From Paraburkholderia sp. FT54 (GTDB lineage Bacteria; Pseudomonadota; Gammaproteobacteria; Burkholderiales; Burkholderiaceae): a stretch of DNA of 64,000 bases. Numbering within the stretch: the first letter of the stretch is position 1; the number at the start of each line of letters is the position of its first letter. The stretch lies in NCBI RefSeq assembly GCF_031585635.1, contig NZ_CP134195.1:1612001-1676000 (forward strand). The letters are read 5' to 3'. Made by a program: the position numbers and the translations under genes. Positions 17,754 to 28,621 of this stretch are shown one piece after another. The notes beneath the pieces were generated by a model. The model was not told the DNA's origin, made no database searches, and worked only from the letters and a program-made list of their open reading frames with translations.

Positions 17754-18899
17754 CTACCCGACCAGGCTTTTTTCATCGTCTTCACCGCTCGTGCTTGCCG
17801 CATCGTAAGCCTGCGGATTGAACAGCGGATGGCGCGCGGCTTCGGCCGGCGTCAGCACCGGCGAGACACAGCAGTCGAGCGGCTCCAGCAGCACAACCCA
17901 TTCTTCCAGCGGACGCTTGCCGATCAGGTCGGCGAGTTCCTGCGTGAGCGCGGCGGCGTCCGGGCCGCCGATCGCCTGGCCGAGACTCCAGTGGCGCGTG
18001 GCCCATTCGGGCCGGTCGAGCGCCATGCAGAGCGTTTCCCAAAACTTCAGTTCGAGCGCGCCGACCGCGAGCCAGCGGTGATCGAGCGTGCGGTACAGGT
18101 TGTAGCAAGGCACGCCGCCATTCAGCAGGCCGGCGCCGACGGCAGGCGCCGCGCCCTCGTTAGCGAGCGCGACCTGCGCCACGACGTTGTGCGCGTAGGT
18201 GGCATGCGTCATGGAAACATCGACGAAGCGGCCTTCGCCACCGCGCGACACATACCATAGCGCCGCGAGAATCTGCGTGACCGCGCTCAAGGCCCCGCCG
18301 AGCAGGTCGGCGATCTGGAAATTCGGCAGGATCGGCGCGCCGTCACGGCCCGCCAGTTGATCGAGCACGCCCGCGTAGCCGATGTAGTTCAGATCGTGTC
18401 CGGCATGGTCGACGAACGGGCCGCTCGCGCCGTATCCGCTGATCGCGCAGTAGACCAGCCGCGGATTGAGGGCGTGCAGCGTTTGGTAGCCGAGACCGAG
18501 CCGCTCCATCACGCCGGGCCGGAAGCTCTCGATCAGCACGTCAGCTTCCGCCGCGAGCGCGCACAGCACGTTGCGTCCCGCTTCGGACTTGAGGTCGAGG
18601 CGCGTTTCGCGCTTGCCGCGGTTCACCAGCCGGTAAAACGCGCCGGGCCGCCCGGCCACGCGATCGCTCGACGACTGCATCATCGTGCGGGTAGGGTCGC
18701 CGGCGCCAGGCGCTTCGATCTTCAGCACGTCGGCGCCCAGTTCGGCGAGCCGCAGGGCGGCGACCGGGCCCGGCAGCAGGCGCGTCAGGTCGAGCACGCG
18801 CAGCCCCTGTAGCGCGGGCGGCGCTGAGGCGGCCGGTGAAGCGGCCGACGAAGCGGCCGATGAATCAGGCGTTGAGACGGATGATGTCGCGGATGACAA
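17754..18899 (-). CDS. CaiB/BaiF-family CoA transferase
   Basis: Family III CoA transferase, resembling alpha-methylacyl-CoA racemase-like members. Homology begins LQGLRVLDLTRLLPGPVAAL, continues with LGADVLKIEAPGAGDPTR and FYRLVNRGKRETRLDLKS, and includes the conserved FRPGVMERLGLGY and ISGYGASGPFVDHAGHDLNY (probable catalytic Asp). The product is 381 residues. The start is TTG: GGGAGG lies 6 nt above the TTG at 18899, so I prefer it to the TTG two codons earlier. The first 30 residues are Ser/Ala-rich, encoded partly by a 12-bp tandem repeat. It lies 46 nt downstream of the ABC-F gene. The substrate is unknown; a racemase role is equally possible. Confidence 0.85.
   Translation of the reverse strand: MSSATSSVSTPDSSAASSAASPAASAPPALQGLRVLDLTRLLPGPVAALRLAELGADVLKIEAPGAGDPTRTMMQSSSDRVAGRPGAFYRLVNRGKRETRLDLKSEAGRNVLCALAAEADVLIESFRPGVMERLGLGYQTLHALNPRLVYCAISGYGASGPFVDHAGHDLNYIGYAGVLDQLAGRDGAPILPNFQIADLLGGALSAVTQILAALWYVSRGGEGRFVDVSMTHATYAHNVVAQVALANEGAAPAVGAGLLNGGVPCYNLYRTLDHRWLAVGALELKFWETLCMALDRPEWATRHWSLGQAIGGPDAAALTQELADLIGKRPLEEWVVLLEPLDCCVSPVLTPAEAARHPLFNPQAYDAASTSGEDDEKSLVG
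18829..18864. repeat. 12-bp tandem repeat, three copies, inside the CaiB-type gene
   Basis: Units GCGGCCGGTGAA, GCGGCCGACGAA and GCGGCCGATGAA follow each other directly, in frame, and encode Ser/Ala repeats in the N-terminal extension. Differences are single bases. Confidence 0.8.
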
Positions 18900-18945
18900 A
18901 GCCAACCTCCCGTCGATGCCGGCGCGGACCTGAAACAGCGTGCCG

Positions 18946-20901
18946 CTAGCCGATTTGTTCGAGTTCCTCGTGAGTCTCGAGCCATTCGGCTTCGAGCGCT
19001 TCGAGGCGCGCGTTCACATCTGCCTGACGGCGGATCGCTTCCGTCAGTTTACTTTTCTGTTCGGGCTCGTAACTCGCCGGGTCGACGACGAAGGCGTCGA
19101 GCGTCGCCTTCTCGGCGTTGAGCGCGTCCATTTCCTTTTCGATCTTCGTGATCCGGCTTTGCAGCGGTTTTTTCAGGTGCGCGAGCTTCTGACGCGTTTC
19201 GGCTTCCAGGCGTCGCTGTTCCTTGCGGTTCACACCGTTGTCCGCGCCGCCGTCGCCACCATTGCTAGTGCTCGACGCCGCGTTTGCCTTGAGCGCCGCG
19301 CGCTGCTCGGCAGCATGTTGAAGCAGCCAGTCACGGTAGTCGTCGAGGTCGCCGTCGAATTCCCGCAGCCGATGTTTCGCGACCAGCATGAACTGATCCG
19401 TGGTGGCGCGCAGCAGATGCCGGTCGTGCGACACCAGAATCAGCGTGCCTTCGAACTGCGCGAGCGCCATGGTCAGCGCGTGACGTGTTTCGAGGTCGAG
19501 GTGGTTGGTCGGTTCGTCGAGCAGCAGCAGGTTCGGCTTTTGCCAGATGATCAGCGCGAGCGCAAGGCGGGCTTTTTCGCCGCCGGAGAAGGGCGCGATC
19601 TTCGAGGTCGCCATCTCGCCGGAAAAGTTGAAGCTGCCGAGGAAGTCGCGCAACTCCTGCTCGCGCGTGTCCGGTGCGAGACGCGCGAGGTGCTGCAACG
19701 GGGTGTCGTCGGCACGCAGCGTTTCGAGCTGATGCTGCGCGAAGTAGCCGATGCGCAGCCCTTTGCCTTCGCGCACATGGCCGCCGAGCGCCTCGAGCGT
19801 GCCGGCGAGTGTCTTGATCAGCGTGGACTTGCCCTGGCCGTTCGCGCCGAGCAGGCCAATGCGCTGACCGTTCTGGATCGACAGCATGACGTGCTCGACG
19901 ATCGGAATCTCGACGGTGGGTTCGGCTTCACTGCGGTAGCCGCAGCGCACGTCTTCCATCACCATCATGGGATTCGGCGCGGAATCGGGCGTGCGGAATT
20001 CAAACGTAAATGGCGAGGACGCATGCGCCGGCGCGATCAGCTCCATCTTTTCCAACGCCTTGACGCGGCTCTGCGCCTGGCGCGCCTTGGTGGCCTGCGC
20101 CTTGAAGCGGTTGATGTAGCTCTGCAAATGCTCGACCGTGCGCTGCTGCTTTTCGTACGCGCTTTGCTGCAACGCGATCTGCTGCGCGCGCAGCACTTCG
20201 AATTGCGAGTAGTTGCCGCCGTAGCGCTTGATCTGCTGCTGCTCCAGGTGCAGCGTGACGTTGCAGACCGAATCGAGGAATTCGCGGTCGTGCGAGATCA
20301 CGATCAGCGTGCCCGGATAACGGGCCAGCCAGTCTTCCAGCCAGACGATCGCGTCCAGATCCAGGTGGTTGGTCGGTTCGTCGAGCAGCAGCAGGTCGGA
20401 GCGGCACATCAGCGCCTGCGCGAGATTCAGCCGCATGCGCCAGCCGCCCGAGAAACTGCTGACCGGCTCGCGGGTCTGTTCGAGCGTGAAGCCGAGGCCG
20501 AGCAGCAAGGCTTCGGCGCGCGCGGGCGCGGTGTAGCCGTCGGCGTCGGCGAACGCGGCGTGCGCTTCGCCTTCGGCCGCGCCGTCATGCGCGGCGGAGG
20601 CGGCGGCAATCGCCGCTTCGATCGCGCGCAAGGCGGCGTCGCCGTCCAGCGTGTAGGCGAGGGCGGTCTTGTCCGCGGCCGGCGTTTCCTGTGCGACGTG
20701 GGCGATCTGCCAGTTCGGCGGGATCGAGAAATCGCCGCCGTCCGCATGCAGTTCGCCGAGCAGCACGGCGAACAGCGTCGATTTGCCCGCGCCGTTCGCC
20801 CCCACCAGGCCGGCCTTTTCGCCGGGGTTGAGGGTGAACGTGGTGTTGTCGAAGAGCGGCTTGGTGCCGCGCGCGAGGCTGAACTGGTTAAAGCGGATCA
20901 C
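18946..20901 (-). CDS. ABC-F family ATPase (YheS/Uup-like)
   Basis: A soluble two-cassette ATPase with no membrane segment, typical of ABC-F proteins acting on the ribosome. The 651 residues run: first cassette with Walker A GANGAGKST (about 33-41), signature FSGGWRMRL and LLLDEPTNHLDLD; linker helices (about 240-300) of the P-site tRNA interaction motif type; second cassette with GANGQGKST, FSGGEKARLA and LLLDEPTNHLDLE; then a charged coiled-coil C-terminal region. The second Walker motif and C-terminal coil fit YheS better than EttA. It is followed 46 nt later by the CoA transferase gene. Confidence 0.93.
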   Translation of the reverse strand: MIRFNQFSLARGTKPLFDNTTFTLNPGEKAGLVGANGAGKSTLFAVLLGELHADGGDFSIPPNWQIAHVAQETPAADKTALAYTLDGDAALRAIEAAIAAASAAHDGAAEGEAHAAFADADGYTAPARAEALLLGLGFTLEQTREPVSSFSGGWRMRLNLAQALMCRSDLLLLDEPTNHLDLDAIVWLEDWLARYPGTLIVISHDREFLDSVCNVTLHLEQQQIKRYGGNYSQFEVLRAQQIALQQSAYEKQQRTVEHLQSYINRFKAQATKARQAQSRVKALEKMELIAPAHASSPFTFEFRTPDSAPNPMMVMEDVRCGYRSEAEPTVEIPIVEHVMLSIQNGQRIGLLGANGQGKSTLIKTLAGTLEALGGHVREGKGLRIGYFAQHQLETLRADDTPLQHLARLAPDTREQELRDFLGSFNFSGEMATSKIAPFSGGEKARLALALIIWQKPNLLLLDEPTNHLDLETRHALTMALAQFEGTLILVSHDRHLLRATTDQFMLVAKHRLREFDGDLDDYRDWLLQHAAEQRAALKANAASSTSNGGDGGADNGVNRKEQRRLEAETRQKLAHLKKPLQSRITKIEKEMDALNAEKATLDAFVVDPASYEPEQKSKLTEAIRRQADVNARLEALEAEWLETHEELEQIG

Positions 20902-21037
20902 GAAGAGGCCGGCTGAAGAAAACCGCTATTTTAGACTGCCCGACCGGACACCGGGCGCTCAACCGGGATCGGCCATTCGGCCGACTGTACCGGCGAAGCT
21001 TTTGGCATAGACTGACGGCTTTCACGGGGGAGAGCAC

Positions 21038-21517
21038 ATGACATCGATTTATTCGTTTTCGGCACGCACGTTGGGCGGCGAGGAAGTGAGCCTCGGGCAA
21101 TACGACGGCAAGGTTTTGCTGATCGTCAACACCGCGAGCGAATGCGGGTTCACGCCGCAGTACGCGGGCTTGCAAAAGCTGTACGACACTTACGCGGCAC
21201 GCGGGCTCGCGGTGCTCGGTTTTCCCTGCAACCAGTTCGGCAAGCAGGAGCCGGGCGACGCCGCGCAGATCGGCAGCTTCTGCGAGAAGAACTACGGCGT
21301 GACGTTCCCGATGTTCGACAAGGTCGACGTGAACGGCGCGAACGCGCATCCGCTGTTCCGCTATCTGACGGGCGAGGCGCCGGGCCTGCTGGGGCTGGAA
21401 GCGATCAAGTGGAACTTCACCAAGTTCCTGATCGGGCGCGACGGCAACGTGGAGAAGCGTTACGCGCCGCTGACGAAGCCCGAGGCGATTACCGAGGATA
21501 TCGAAAAGCTGCTGTAA
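21038..21517 (+). CDS. Glutathione peroxidase family protein
   Basis: Thiol peroxidase of 159 residues, the usual bacterial length. The catalytic Cys36 is in NTASECGFTPQY (Cys, not Sec). The Gln is in FPCNQFGKQEPG and the Trp in KWNFTKFL, completing the tetrad. A second Cys in PCNQF and the non-Sec type suggest thioredoxin-dependent turnover, as for many bacterial members. It starts 19 nt after a weak GGGGGAG. It converges with the cardiolipin synthase gene, 12 nt apart. Confidence 0.95.
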   Translation: MTSIYSFSARTLGGEEVSLGQYDGKVLLIVNTASECGFTPQYAGLQKLYDTYAARGLAVLGFPCNQFGKQEPGDAAQIGSFCEKNYGVTFPMFDKVDVNGANAHPLFRYLTGEAPGLLGLEAIKWNFTKFLIGRDGNVEKRYAPLTKPEAITEDIEKLL

Positions 21518-21529
21518 AGCCGGCTGTCG

Positions 21530-22981
21530 CTACAGGATGGGCGAAAACAGACGCGCCACGTGCATCAGCACGCGCTTCAAGGCGCTTGCCTTGCGATACT
21601 CATTGCGGTCGATTTCGCGCGATTCGGCGAAGTCGGCCAGCAGCATCGTTTCGACCTCTTTGGCGAAGCCGCGGTCCACGGTCAGCACCATGATCTCGAA
21701 GTTTAGCCGGAACGAGCGGTTGTCGAGATTGGCACTGCCGATTGCCGCGGCCGCACTGTCGATCAGCACGACCTTCTGATGCAGAAAGCCCGGCTGGTAG
21801 CGGAAGATCCGGATCCCCGCGCGTAGCGAGTCGTACGCATACAGTTTCGAGGCGGCGAACACCACGAGGTGATCGCGCCGGCTCGGAATCAGAATGCGCA
21901 CGTCCACGCCGCGCAGCGCGGCGAGCCGCAAAGCCGAGAACACCGCCTCGTCGGGGATCAGATAGGGCGAGGTAATCCAGACTCGCTCGCGCGCCGCGTT
22001 GATCGCTTCGACGAAAAAGAGCGAGCAGGTCTCCTGCTTGTCCGCCGGACCGCTCGGCACGACGAGGCAGTGCATGCCTTGGCCCGTGGATGGGTCGGCG
22101 ACCGGAGCGGGCGGCATGTCGAACTCGGGCAACCGCTGCGTGGCCCAGTGCCAGTCTTCCGTGAACACGAACTGGATGCTGGCGACTGCCGGGCCGCGCA
22201 CCTCGATATGGGTATCGCGCCACGGCGAGAGCGGCGGCCTGCCGCCGAGATATTCCACGCCCACGTTGTGTCCGCCGACAAACGCGCGTTCACCATCCAC
22301 CGAAACGATCTTGCGGTGATTGCGGAAGTTCAGTTGCAGACGGTTGACGAAGCGGCGATTGGTGGCGAACGGATGCGTCTCCACGCCGCCCGCGCGCAGC
22401 GCCGCCACGTAGCGGTGCGGCAGATCGAAGCTGCCGATGCTGTCGTACAGGAAGTAGACGCGCACGCCTTGTTGCGCCTTCGCGATCAGGGCGTCTTTGA
22501 GCATCTCGCCGAGAGCGTCGTCGCGCACGATGAAGAACTGCACGATGACATAGCGGCGCGCGCTTTCGATCGCATCGAAAATGGCCTCGAAGGTCGCCGC
22601 GCCGTTCACCAGCGTGCGCACCGAGTTGCCCGGCAGAAACGGCATGCCGCCGAGCCGCGTGAGCGAATGCACGAGCCGGCCGCCGAGTTCCAGCGTGGGC
22701 AGTCCCGCTGACGAAGCACTGGTGTCCCATTCCGGCGGATGCGCGCGCGTGCGCAACAGTTCGTTTTCGACGCGGCGCGCGTCCGCGTAGCCGGCAAACT
22801 TGCTGCGGCCGAGGAACAGATACGGCACCAGCGTCAGATAAGGCATCGCGACCAGCGACACGGCCCACGCGATCGCACCTTGCGAAGTGCGCGTATTGAG
22901 AATCGCGTGGCATGCCGCGGCTACGCCGAGAATGTGGCAGAGGGCGACCAGCGTGCCGATGTGAAGCAGGTCGAATTCCAT
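21530..22981 (-). CDS. cls: Cardiolipin synthase (phospholipase D superfamily)
   Basis: Membrane enzyme making cardiolipin from phosphatidylglycerol. Two N-terminal membrane helices (about residues 1-60) precede two HKD motifs: HRKIVSVDGERAFVGGHN (middle) and HQKVVLIDSAAAAIGSANLD (C-terminal). The 483-residue length and MEFDLLHIGTLVALCHI start fit ClsA-like enzymes. It is monocistronic. Confidence 0.93.
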   Translation of the reverse strand: MEFDLLHIGTLVALCHILGVAAACHAILNTRTSQGAIAWAVSLVAMPYLTLVPYLFLGRSKFAGYADARRVENELLRTRAHPPEWDTSASSAGLPTLELGGRLVHSLTRLGGMPFLPGNSVRTLVNGAATFEAIFDAIESARRYVIVQFFIVRDDALGEMLKDALIAKAQQGVRVYFLYDSIGSFDLPHRYVAALRAGGVETHPFATNRRFVNRLQLNFRNHRKIVSVDGERAFVGGHNVGVEYLGGRPPLSPWRDTHIEVRGPAVASIQFVFTEDWHWATQRLPEFDMPPAPVADPSTGQGMHCLVVPSGPADKQETCSLFFVEAINAARERVWITSPYLIPDEAVFSALRLAALRGVDVRILIPSRRDHLVVFAASKLYAYDSLRAGIRIFRYQPGFLHQKVVLIDSAAAAIGSANLDNRSFRLNFEIMVLTVDRGFAKEVETMLLADFAESREIDRNEYRKASALKRVLMHVARLFSPIL

Positions 22982-23371
22982 AGGCAGGCGTTGGGTTGGC
23001 GAAGCGCTGCCCGGGCCGGTTCGACGGGCGCCGGGTAGCTGACCGCGCTCATCTTACCGAACGTGCGTGCGTTGAGGGCGGGGAAAGGTCAAGCCACGGT
23101 CAGCTTCAGCGGCGCGTGCCTGAATGCGGTGTGGTCGACGTGGGCAAAAGATTGTTGCGTTTGCCTGGTCGGGCGCGCGCAAGTTGGCGCTTGGGGAGCC
23201 TGGTCGAGACATGCGCTTGCAGCGAGCGCTCGTTAAAGCCGCTTCGCCTTGACGTGGTACGCCAACGATCGGGCTCGGAGCGCTCGCCCGGCAAAACGGC
23301 CGTACTCAGACGCGACACGCACAGCAGCACAACTCGCGCCGCGCGCATCGCAACACGAAGCAATAACAACC
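22982..23371. other. Intergenic region between cls and prmB
   Basis: 390 bp between the start of cls and the end of prmB. No credible gene, RNA or strong terminator is visible; frames here show no homology-like pattern. It should contain the cls promoter. Confidence 0.4.
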
Positions 23372-24256
23372 TCAAACCGGCAAATCAGCCGCCTGGATCA
23401 GAAACACGTTGTCGTCGCCGGCGCTGGTCGACAGCCAGACGAGATCGAGCCCGCCGAACGCCGCTTCCACGTGTTGCCGCTCGTTGCCGATTTCGACGAC
23501 CAGCACGCCTTCGTCGGTCAGCCAGTTGCGCGCTTCGGCGATGATCCGGCGCACGATGTCCATGCCGTCCGCGCCGCCCGCCAGCGCCATCTCCGGCTCA
23601 TGCTTGTACTCGGCCGGCAGTTCCTGCATCGACGCCGCATTCACGTACGGCGGGTTGCTGATGATCACGTCGTAGCGGCGCTCGGCGAGCGGCGCGTACA
23701 GATCGCCTTCGAACAGGGCGACGCGGTCGTCGAGCTTGTAGTCCGCGACGTTGCGCGCGGCGACTTCCAGTGCGGGCGCCGACAGATCCACCGCGTCGAT
23801 ATCGGCATTCGGGAACGCATGCGCGGCGAGAACCGCGAGGCAGCCTGAGCCGGTGCACAACTCGAGCACGGCGCTCACCTGCTCGGGATCTTCCACGTAG
23901 GGCTGCAATCCGTCCTGCAGCAATTCGCCGATGAACGAACGCGGCACGATCACGCGCTCGTCCACGTGAAAGCGGAAGCCGTGCATCCAGGCTTCCTGCG
24001 TGATGTAGGCGGCCGGCACGCGCTCGGTGGCGCGGCGCTCGATCACGTTCAGCACGGCGTCGATTTCAGCCGCGGTCAGACGCGCGTCGAGAAACGGGTC
24101 GAGCAGATCGAGCGGCAGATGCAGCGTGTGCAGGACCAGATAGACGGCTTCGTCGTAGGCATTGGCCGAGCCGTGGCCGAACGACAGATCGGCCTGGTTG
24201 AAGCGCGAAACCGCGAAACGCAGCAGGTCGCGAACGGTGGAAAACGGGAGCGTCAT
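23372..24256 (-). CDS. prmB: 50S ribosomal protein L3 N5-glutamine methyltransferase
   Basis: SAM-dependent methyltransferase of the HemK/PrmB family. The 294 residues show an N-terminal helical domain, VPAAYITQEAWMHGFRFHVD, VPRSFIGELL, the SAM loop LELCTGSGCLAVLAA, and the catalytic NPPY in VIISNPPYVNAAS. The first-domain pattern and VPRSFIGELL suit PrmB (L3) rather than PrmC (release factor). The ATG lies 17 nt after the dapE stop, so it is cotranscribed with dapE. The upstream open frame is a dapE shadow. Confidence 0.92.
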   Translation of the reverse strand: MTLPFSTVRDLLRFAVSRFNQADLSFGHGSANAYDEAVYLVLHTLHLPLDLLDPFLDARLTAAEIDAVLNVIERRATERVPAAYITQEAWMHGFRFHVDERVIVPRSFIGELLQDGLQPYVEDPEQVSAVLELCTGSGCLAVLAAHAFPNADIDAVDLSAPALEVAARNVADYKLDDRVALFEGDLYAPLAERRYDVIISNPPYVNAASMQELPAEYKHEPEMALAGGADGMDIVRRIIAEARNWLTDEGVLVVEIGNERQHVEAAFGGLDLVWLSTSAGDDNVFLIQAADLPV

Positions 24257-24273
24257 CGCAGATAGTCCTTGGG

Positions 24274-25509
<1,236 letters not shown>

Positions 25510-25656
25510 TTACTACATGGCGCGTCGCGTTCGGCGCAAGCACCGAGACTCGCGCCGAACTGGCCGCCAGCCCCGGTATCCAGCACCGCACGCCGAACCA
25601 GGCGAGTCGCGCCTTACCTGAACAAACAGCTTCGCGCTCAGGCAACAATACTTCTC

Positions 25657-26022
25657 TCAGGCAAAGAGCGCCGTGTACTCGTCGGCGGAAAAGCCGAGCG
25701 ACTTGACGCGCCCGTTGACCACCAGCACCGGCCGCTTGATCACCGACGGCTTGTGGATCATCAACGCGATCGCGCCCGACTGCGTGTCCGCGGCCGCTTT
25801 CATGTCGTCGGACAGCGCGCGCCACGTGGTGCCGCGCCGGTTCAGCAAGGCGTCGAGTTTCACGTCTTTCAGCCAGTCCTGCACGAGCGGTTCGGTCACG
25901 CCGTGTTTCTTGAAGTCGTGGAACTCGAACTCGACGCCATGTTCTTCCAGCCACACGCGGGCTTTCTTCACGGTGTCGCAGTTCGGGATGCCGTAGACGA
26001 CGGTTTTGGTGCCGCGCGCCAT
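25657..26022 (-). CDS. ArsC/Spx-family protein (YffB-like)
   Basis: A 121-residue thioredoxin-fold protein of the arsenate reductase/Spx family. It begins TVVYGIPNCDTVKKARVWL with a single Cys; there is no CxxC pair. It has the family's LLNRRGTTWR segment and a late IKRPVLVVNGR block. This subgroup (YffB) is encoded beside dapE in other proteobacteria too, but its role is not established. The start ATG overlaps the dapD stop by 1 nt (TGATG), so it is coupled to dapD. True arsenate reduction is unlikely, given its context. Confidence 0.9.
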   Translation of the reverse strand: MARGTKTVVYGIPNCDTVKKARVWLEEHGVEFEFHDFKKHGVTEPLVQDWLKDVKLDALLNRRGTTWRALSDDMKAAADTQSGAIALMIHKPSVIKRPVLVVNGRVKSLGFSADEYTALFA

Positions 26023-26849
26023 CAGTCGCCTCGCAGCAGCTCGTTCAGACCAACCTTCGCGCGCGTCTTGGCGTCGACCTTCTTGACGATCACGGCGCAG
26101 TAGAGGCTGTGCGAACCGTCTTTCGACGGCAGGTTGCCCGCCACCACCACCGAACCCGCCGGAATGCGGCCATACGTGACTTCGCCGGTTTCGCGGTCGT
26201 AAATCTTGGTGCTCTGGCCGAGGTACACGCCCATCGAGATCACCGAGTTTTCTTCGACGATCACGCCTTCCACCACTTCCGAGCGCGCGCCGATGAAGCA
26301 GTTGTCCTCGATGATGACCGGGTTCGCCTGCAGCGGCTCCAGCACGCCGCCGATGCCCACGCCACCCGACAGGTGCACGTTCTTGCCGATCTGGGCGCAC
26401 GAACCGACGGTGGCCCACGTGTCGACCATCGTGCCTTCGTCGACATACGCGCCGATGTTGGTGTACGACGGCATCAGCACGACGTTCTTCGCGATGAACG
26501 AGCCGCGGCGCGCGATGGCGGGCGGCACCACGCGGAAGCCGCCGGCGGCGAAGTCTTCAGCGGTGTAGTTGGCGAACTTCGACGGCACCTTGTCGTAGAA
26601 CTGCGAGTAGCCGCCCGCCGGCATCGGCGCGTTGTCTTCCAGGCGGAACGACAGCAGCACGGCTTTCTTCAGCCACTGATTGACGACCCAGTCGCCGTCC
26701 TTCTTTTCGGCGACGCGCAGCGCCCCCTTGTCCAGTTGCTCGATGGCGTGGGCGACGGCTTCACGCACGTCGGCCGGAGCGGCCTTCGGCGACAGTTCGG
26801 CGCGGTTTTCCCAAGCGGTGTCAATGATCTGCTGAAGTTGTTGCGACAT
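26022..26849 (-). CDS. dapD: Tetrahydrodipicolinate N-succinyltransferase
   Basis: First step of the succinylase branch of lysine synthesis: adds succinyl to tetrahydrodipicolinate. The 275 residues have a helical N-terminus and a left-handed beta-helix of hexapeptide repeats (for example [20 protein letters not shown]). [20 protein letters not shown] and [20 protein letters not shown] are family landmarks. It sits between dapC and the ArsC-like gene, all on one strand. Confidence 0.97.
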   Translation of the reverse strand: MSQQLQQIIDTAWENRAELSPKAAPADVREAVAHAIEQLDKGALRVAEKKDGDWVVNQWLKKAVLLSFRLEDNAPMPAGGYSQFYDKVPSKFANYTAEDFAAGGFRVVPPAIARRGSFIAKNVVLMPSYTNIGAYVDEGTMVDTWATVGSCAQIGKNVHLSGGVGIGGVLEPLQANPVIIEDNCFIGARSEVVEGVIVEENSVISMGVYLGQSTKIYDRETGEVTYGRIPAGSVVVAGNLPSKDGSHSLYCAVIVKKVDAKTRAKVGLNELLRGD

Positions 26850-26920
26850 ATGCGTGCTTTATCGAAGAGTTGAAGTCTGAAGAAGGGGATGCGGTGCGCG
26901 GGGCTGCCGTGAACGGCAGA

Positions 26921-28138
26921 TCAACCCGCCAGCGCGCGGCAAAAATCGACGATCCGCTGCGCGCCCTGCGTGCATTCGTCGACGTCGGCGACGAGCGCCA
27001 TGCGCACGAAATTGCGGCCGGGGTTCACGCCGTGCGCAGTGCGCGCGAGGAACGAGCCCGGCAGAACCGTCACATTATAGTCGGCGTAGAGGCGCTGGGC
27101 GAACTCGGTGTCCGTCAGGCCCGTGCGCGAGACGTCCGCCCACAGGTAGAACGCGGCGTCCGGCAAGCGCACGTCGAGTACCTCGGCGAGCATCGGCGTC
27201 ACGGTGGAAAACTTGCGCACGTACTTCGCGCGGTTCTCGCGCACGTGCGTCTCGTCGTTCCAGGCCACGATGCTGGCACTCTGGAACACCGTCGACAAGG
27301 CCGCGCCGTGGTATGTCCGGTATAGCAGGAAGTCCTTGAGAATCGCCGCGTCGCCCGCGACGAAGCCCGAGCGCATGCCCGGCACGTTCGAGCGCTTGGA
27401 CAGGCTCGACAGCATCACGAGCCGCTCGAAACCGCGGCCGAGCTGGTGGGCGGCTTCGAGGCCGCCGAGCGGCGGGTTGGCTTCGTCGAAATAGATTTCG
27501 GAGTAGCACTCGTCCGAGGCGATCACGAAGCCGTAGCGGTCCGACAGCGCGAACAGTTCGCGCCAGTCGTCGAGCGTGAGCACCGCGCCGGTCGGATTGC
27601 CGGGCGAGCAGACGTAGAGCAGCTGCGTGCGCGCCCAGATGTCGGCCGGCACCGCCGAATAGTCGCAGGCGAAGTTGCGCGCCGGATCGCTATTCACGAA
27701 GTACGGCTGCGCGCCGGCCAGAATCGCAGCGCCTTCGTAGATTTGGTAGAACGGGTTCGGACAGAGTACGATCGCAGGCTCGCCGTCAGCATTCTTTTTC
27801 GGGTCGAGCACGGTTTGGGCAAGTGCGAACAACGCCTCGCGCGAACCCGACACCGGCAACACCTGGGTGGCTGGATCGACCGGCGGCAGGTTGTAGCGCC
27901 GCGTGACCCACTTCGCGATCGACTCGCGCAGCGCCGGCGATCCGATCGTGGCCGGATACGACGACAAGCCGCCGAGCGAGGCCACCACGGCTTCGCGGAT
28001 CAGCTCGGGCGTAGGATGTTTCGGCTCGCCGATGCCGAAGCTGATGTGCGCGAGACCGGCGCTCGGCGTGACGTCCGCGAAAAGCGCGCGCAGCTTTTCG
28101 AACGGGTAGGGCTGAAGGGAGTCGAGTAGCGGATTCAC
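26921..28138 (-). CDS. dapC: Succinyldiaminopimelate transaminase
   Basis: PLP-dependent class I/II aminotransferase giving N-succinyl-LL-diaminopimelate. The 405-residue product begins MNPLLDSLQPYPFEKLRALF from a GTG start. The long frame above it has no aminotransferase features. It has SFGIGEPKHPTPE, CSPGNPTGAVL (substrate loop) and the PLP lysine in SLSKRSNVPGMRSGF. The context directly upstream of dapD supports DapC rather than a generic aspartate aminotransferase. Lysine branch genes dapA, dapB and lysA are outside the window. Confidence 0.93.
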   Translation of the reverse strand: MNPLLDSLQPYPFEKLRALFADVTPSAGLAHISFGIGEPKHPTPELIREAVVASLGGLSSYPATIGSPALRESIAKWVTRRYNLPPVDPATQVLPVSGSREALFALAQTVLDPKKNADGEPAIVLCPNPFYQIYEGAAILAGAQPYFVNSDPARNFACDYSAVPADIWARTQLLYVCSPGNPTGAVLTLDDWRELFALSDRYGFVIASDECYSEIYFDEANPPLGGLEAAHQLGRGFERLVMLSSLSKRSNVPGMRSGFVAGDAAILKDFLLYRTYHGAALSTVFQSASIVAWNDETHVRENRAKYVRKFSTVTPMLAEVLDVRLPDAAFYLWADVSRTGLTDTEFAQRLYADYNVTVLPGSFLARTAHGVNPGRNFVRMALVADVDECTQGAQRIVDFCRALAG

Positions 28139-28621
28139 TGGGCGGATCGAGCCTGATCGAAGATGGGCGAGAAACGGATGTGGAAAAAGCGTGCAGAAAA
28201 AAGCGGGGCACGCGCCGGCAGCGGTATAACGCACAAAACACGCTGAACCGCCGTCAGCAGCGGCGAGCGAATGATTATAGCGTGGCGAGCCTGGCAAGGC
28301 GGGCATACGGCGGCGCGGCGGTTTGCGGACCGCGCATCGCACGGCGGCGGCGCGCAGGCGTTCCACGGCCGCGCAGTGAAGGCAAGGCGAAGAGTTGAGC
28401 AGGCGAAGGACCTCGCGCCGTTGAGCAACGGCGCAACCCGCCAGGCGGCGCAGGCAATGCGCTGCAGCGGGAACGACGCGAACCGCCGACGGTTCGCGCA
28501 AAAAAGAAGCAGGAGCAGCAATGTACGCAGCAGTCTCGGAGACAGCCGGACACAACACGCGCACGAGCGCCGCGGTCCGCGACACAAACACCCCGAACGC
28601 CTCCGCAAGGCGCCCCGCACC
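28139..28621. other. Divergent intergenic region dapC/EamA
   Basis: 483 bp with no credible gene. A TATAAT hexamer on the minus strand (28274-28279) is a possible -10 for dapC, about 135 nt above its start, but no good -35 is in place. Both divergent promoters should lie here. Confidence 0.4.

Noticed and set aside
25657..26022. Calling the dap-linked gene an arsenate reductase
   Set aside because: It has only one Cys in the active region, lies in the dap cluster and lacks any ars neighbours.
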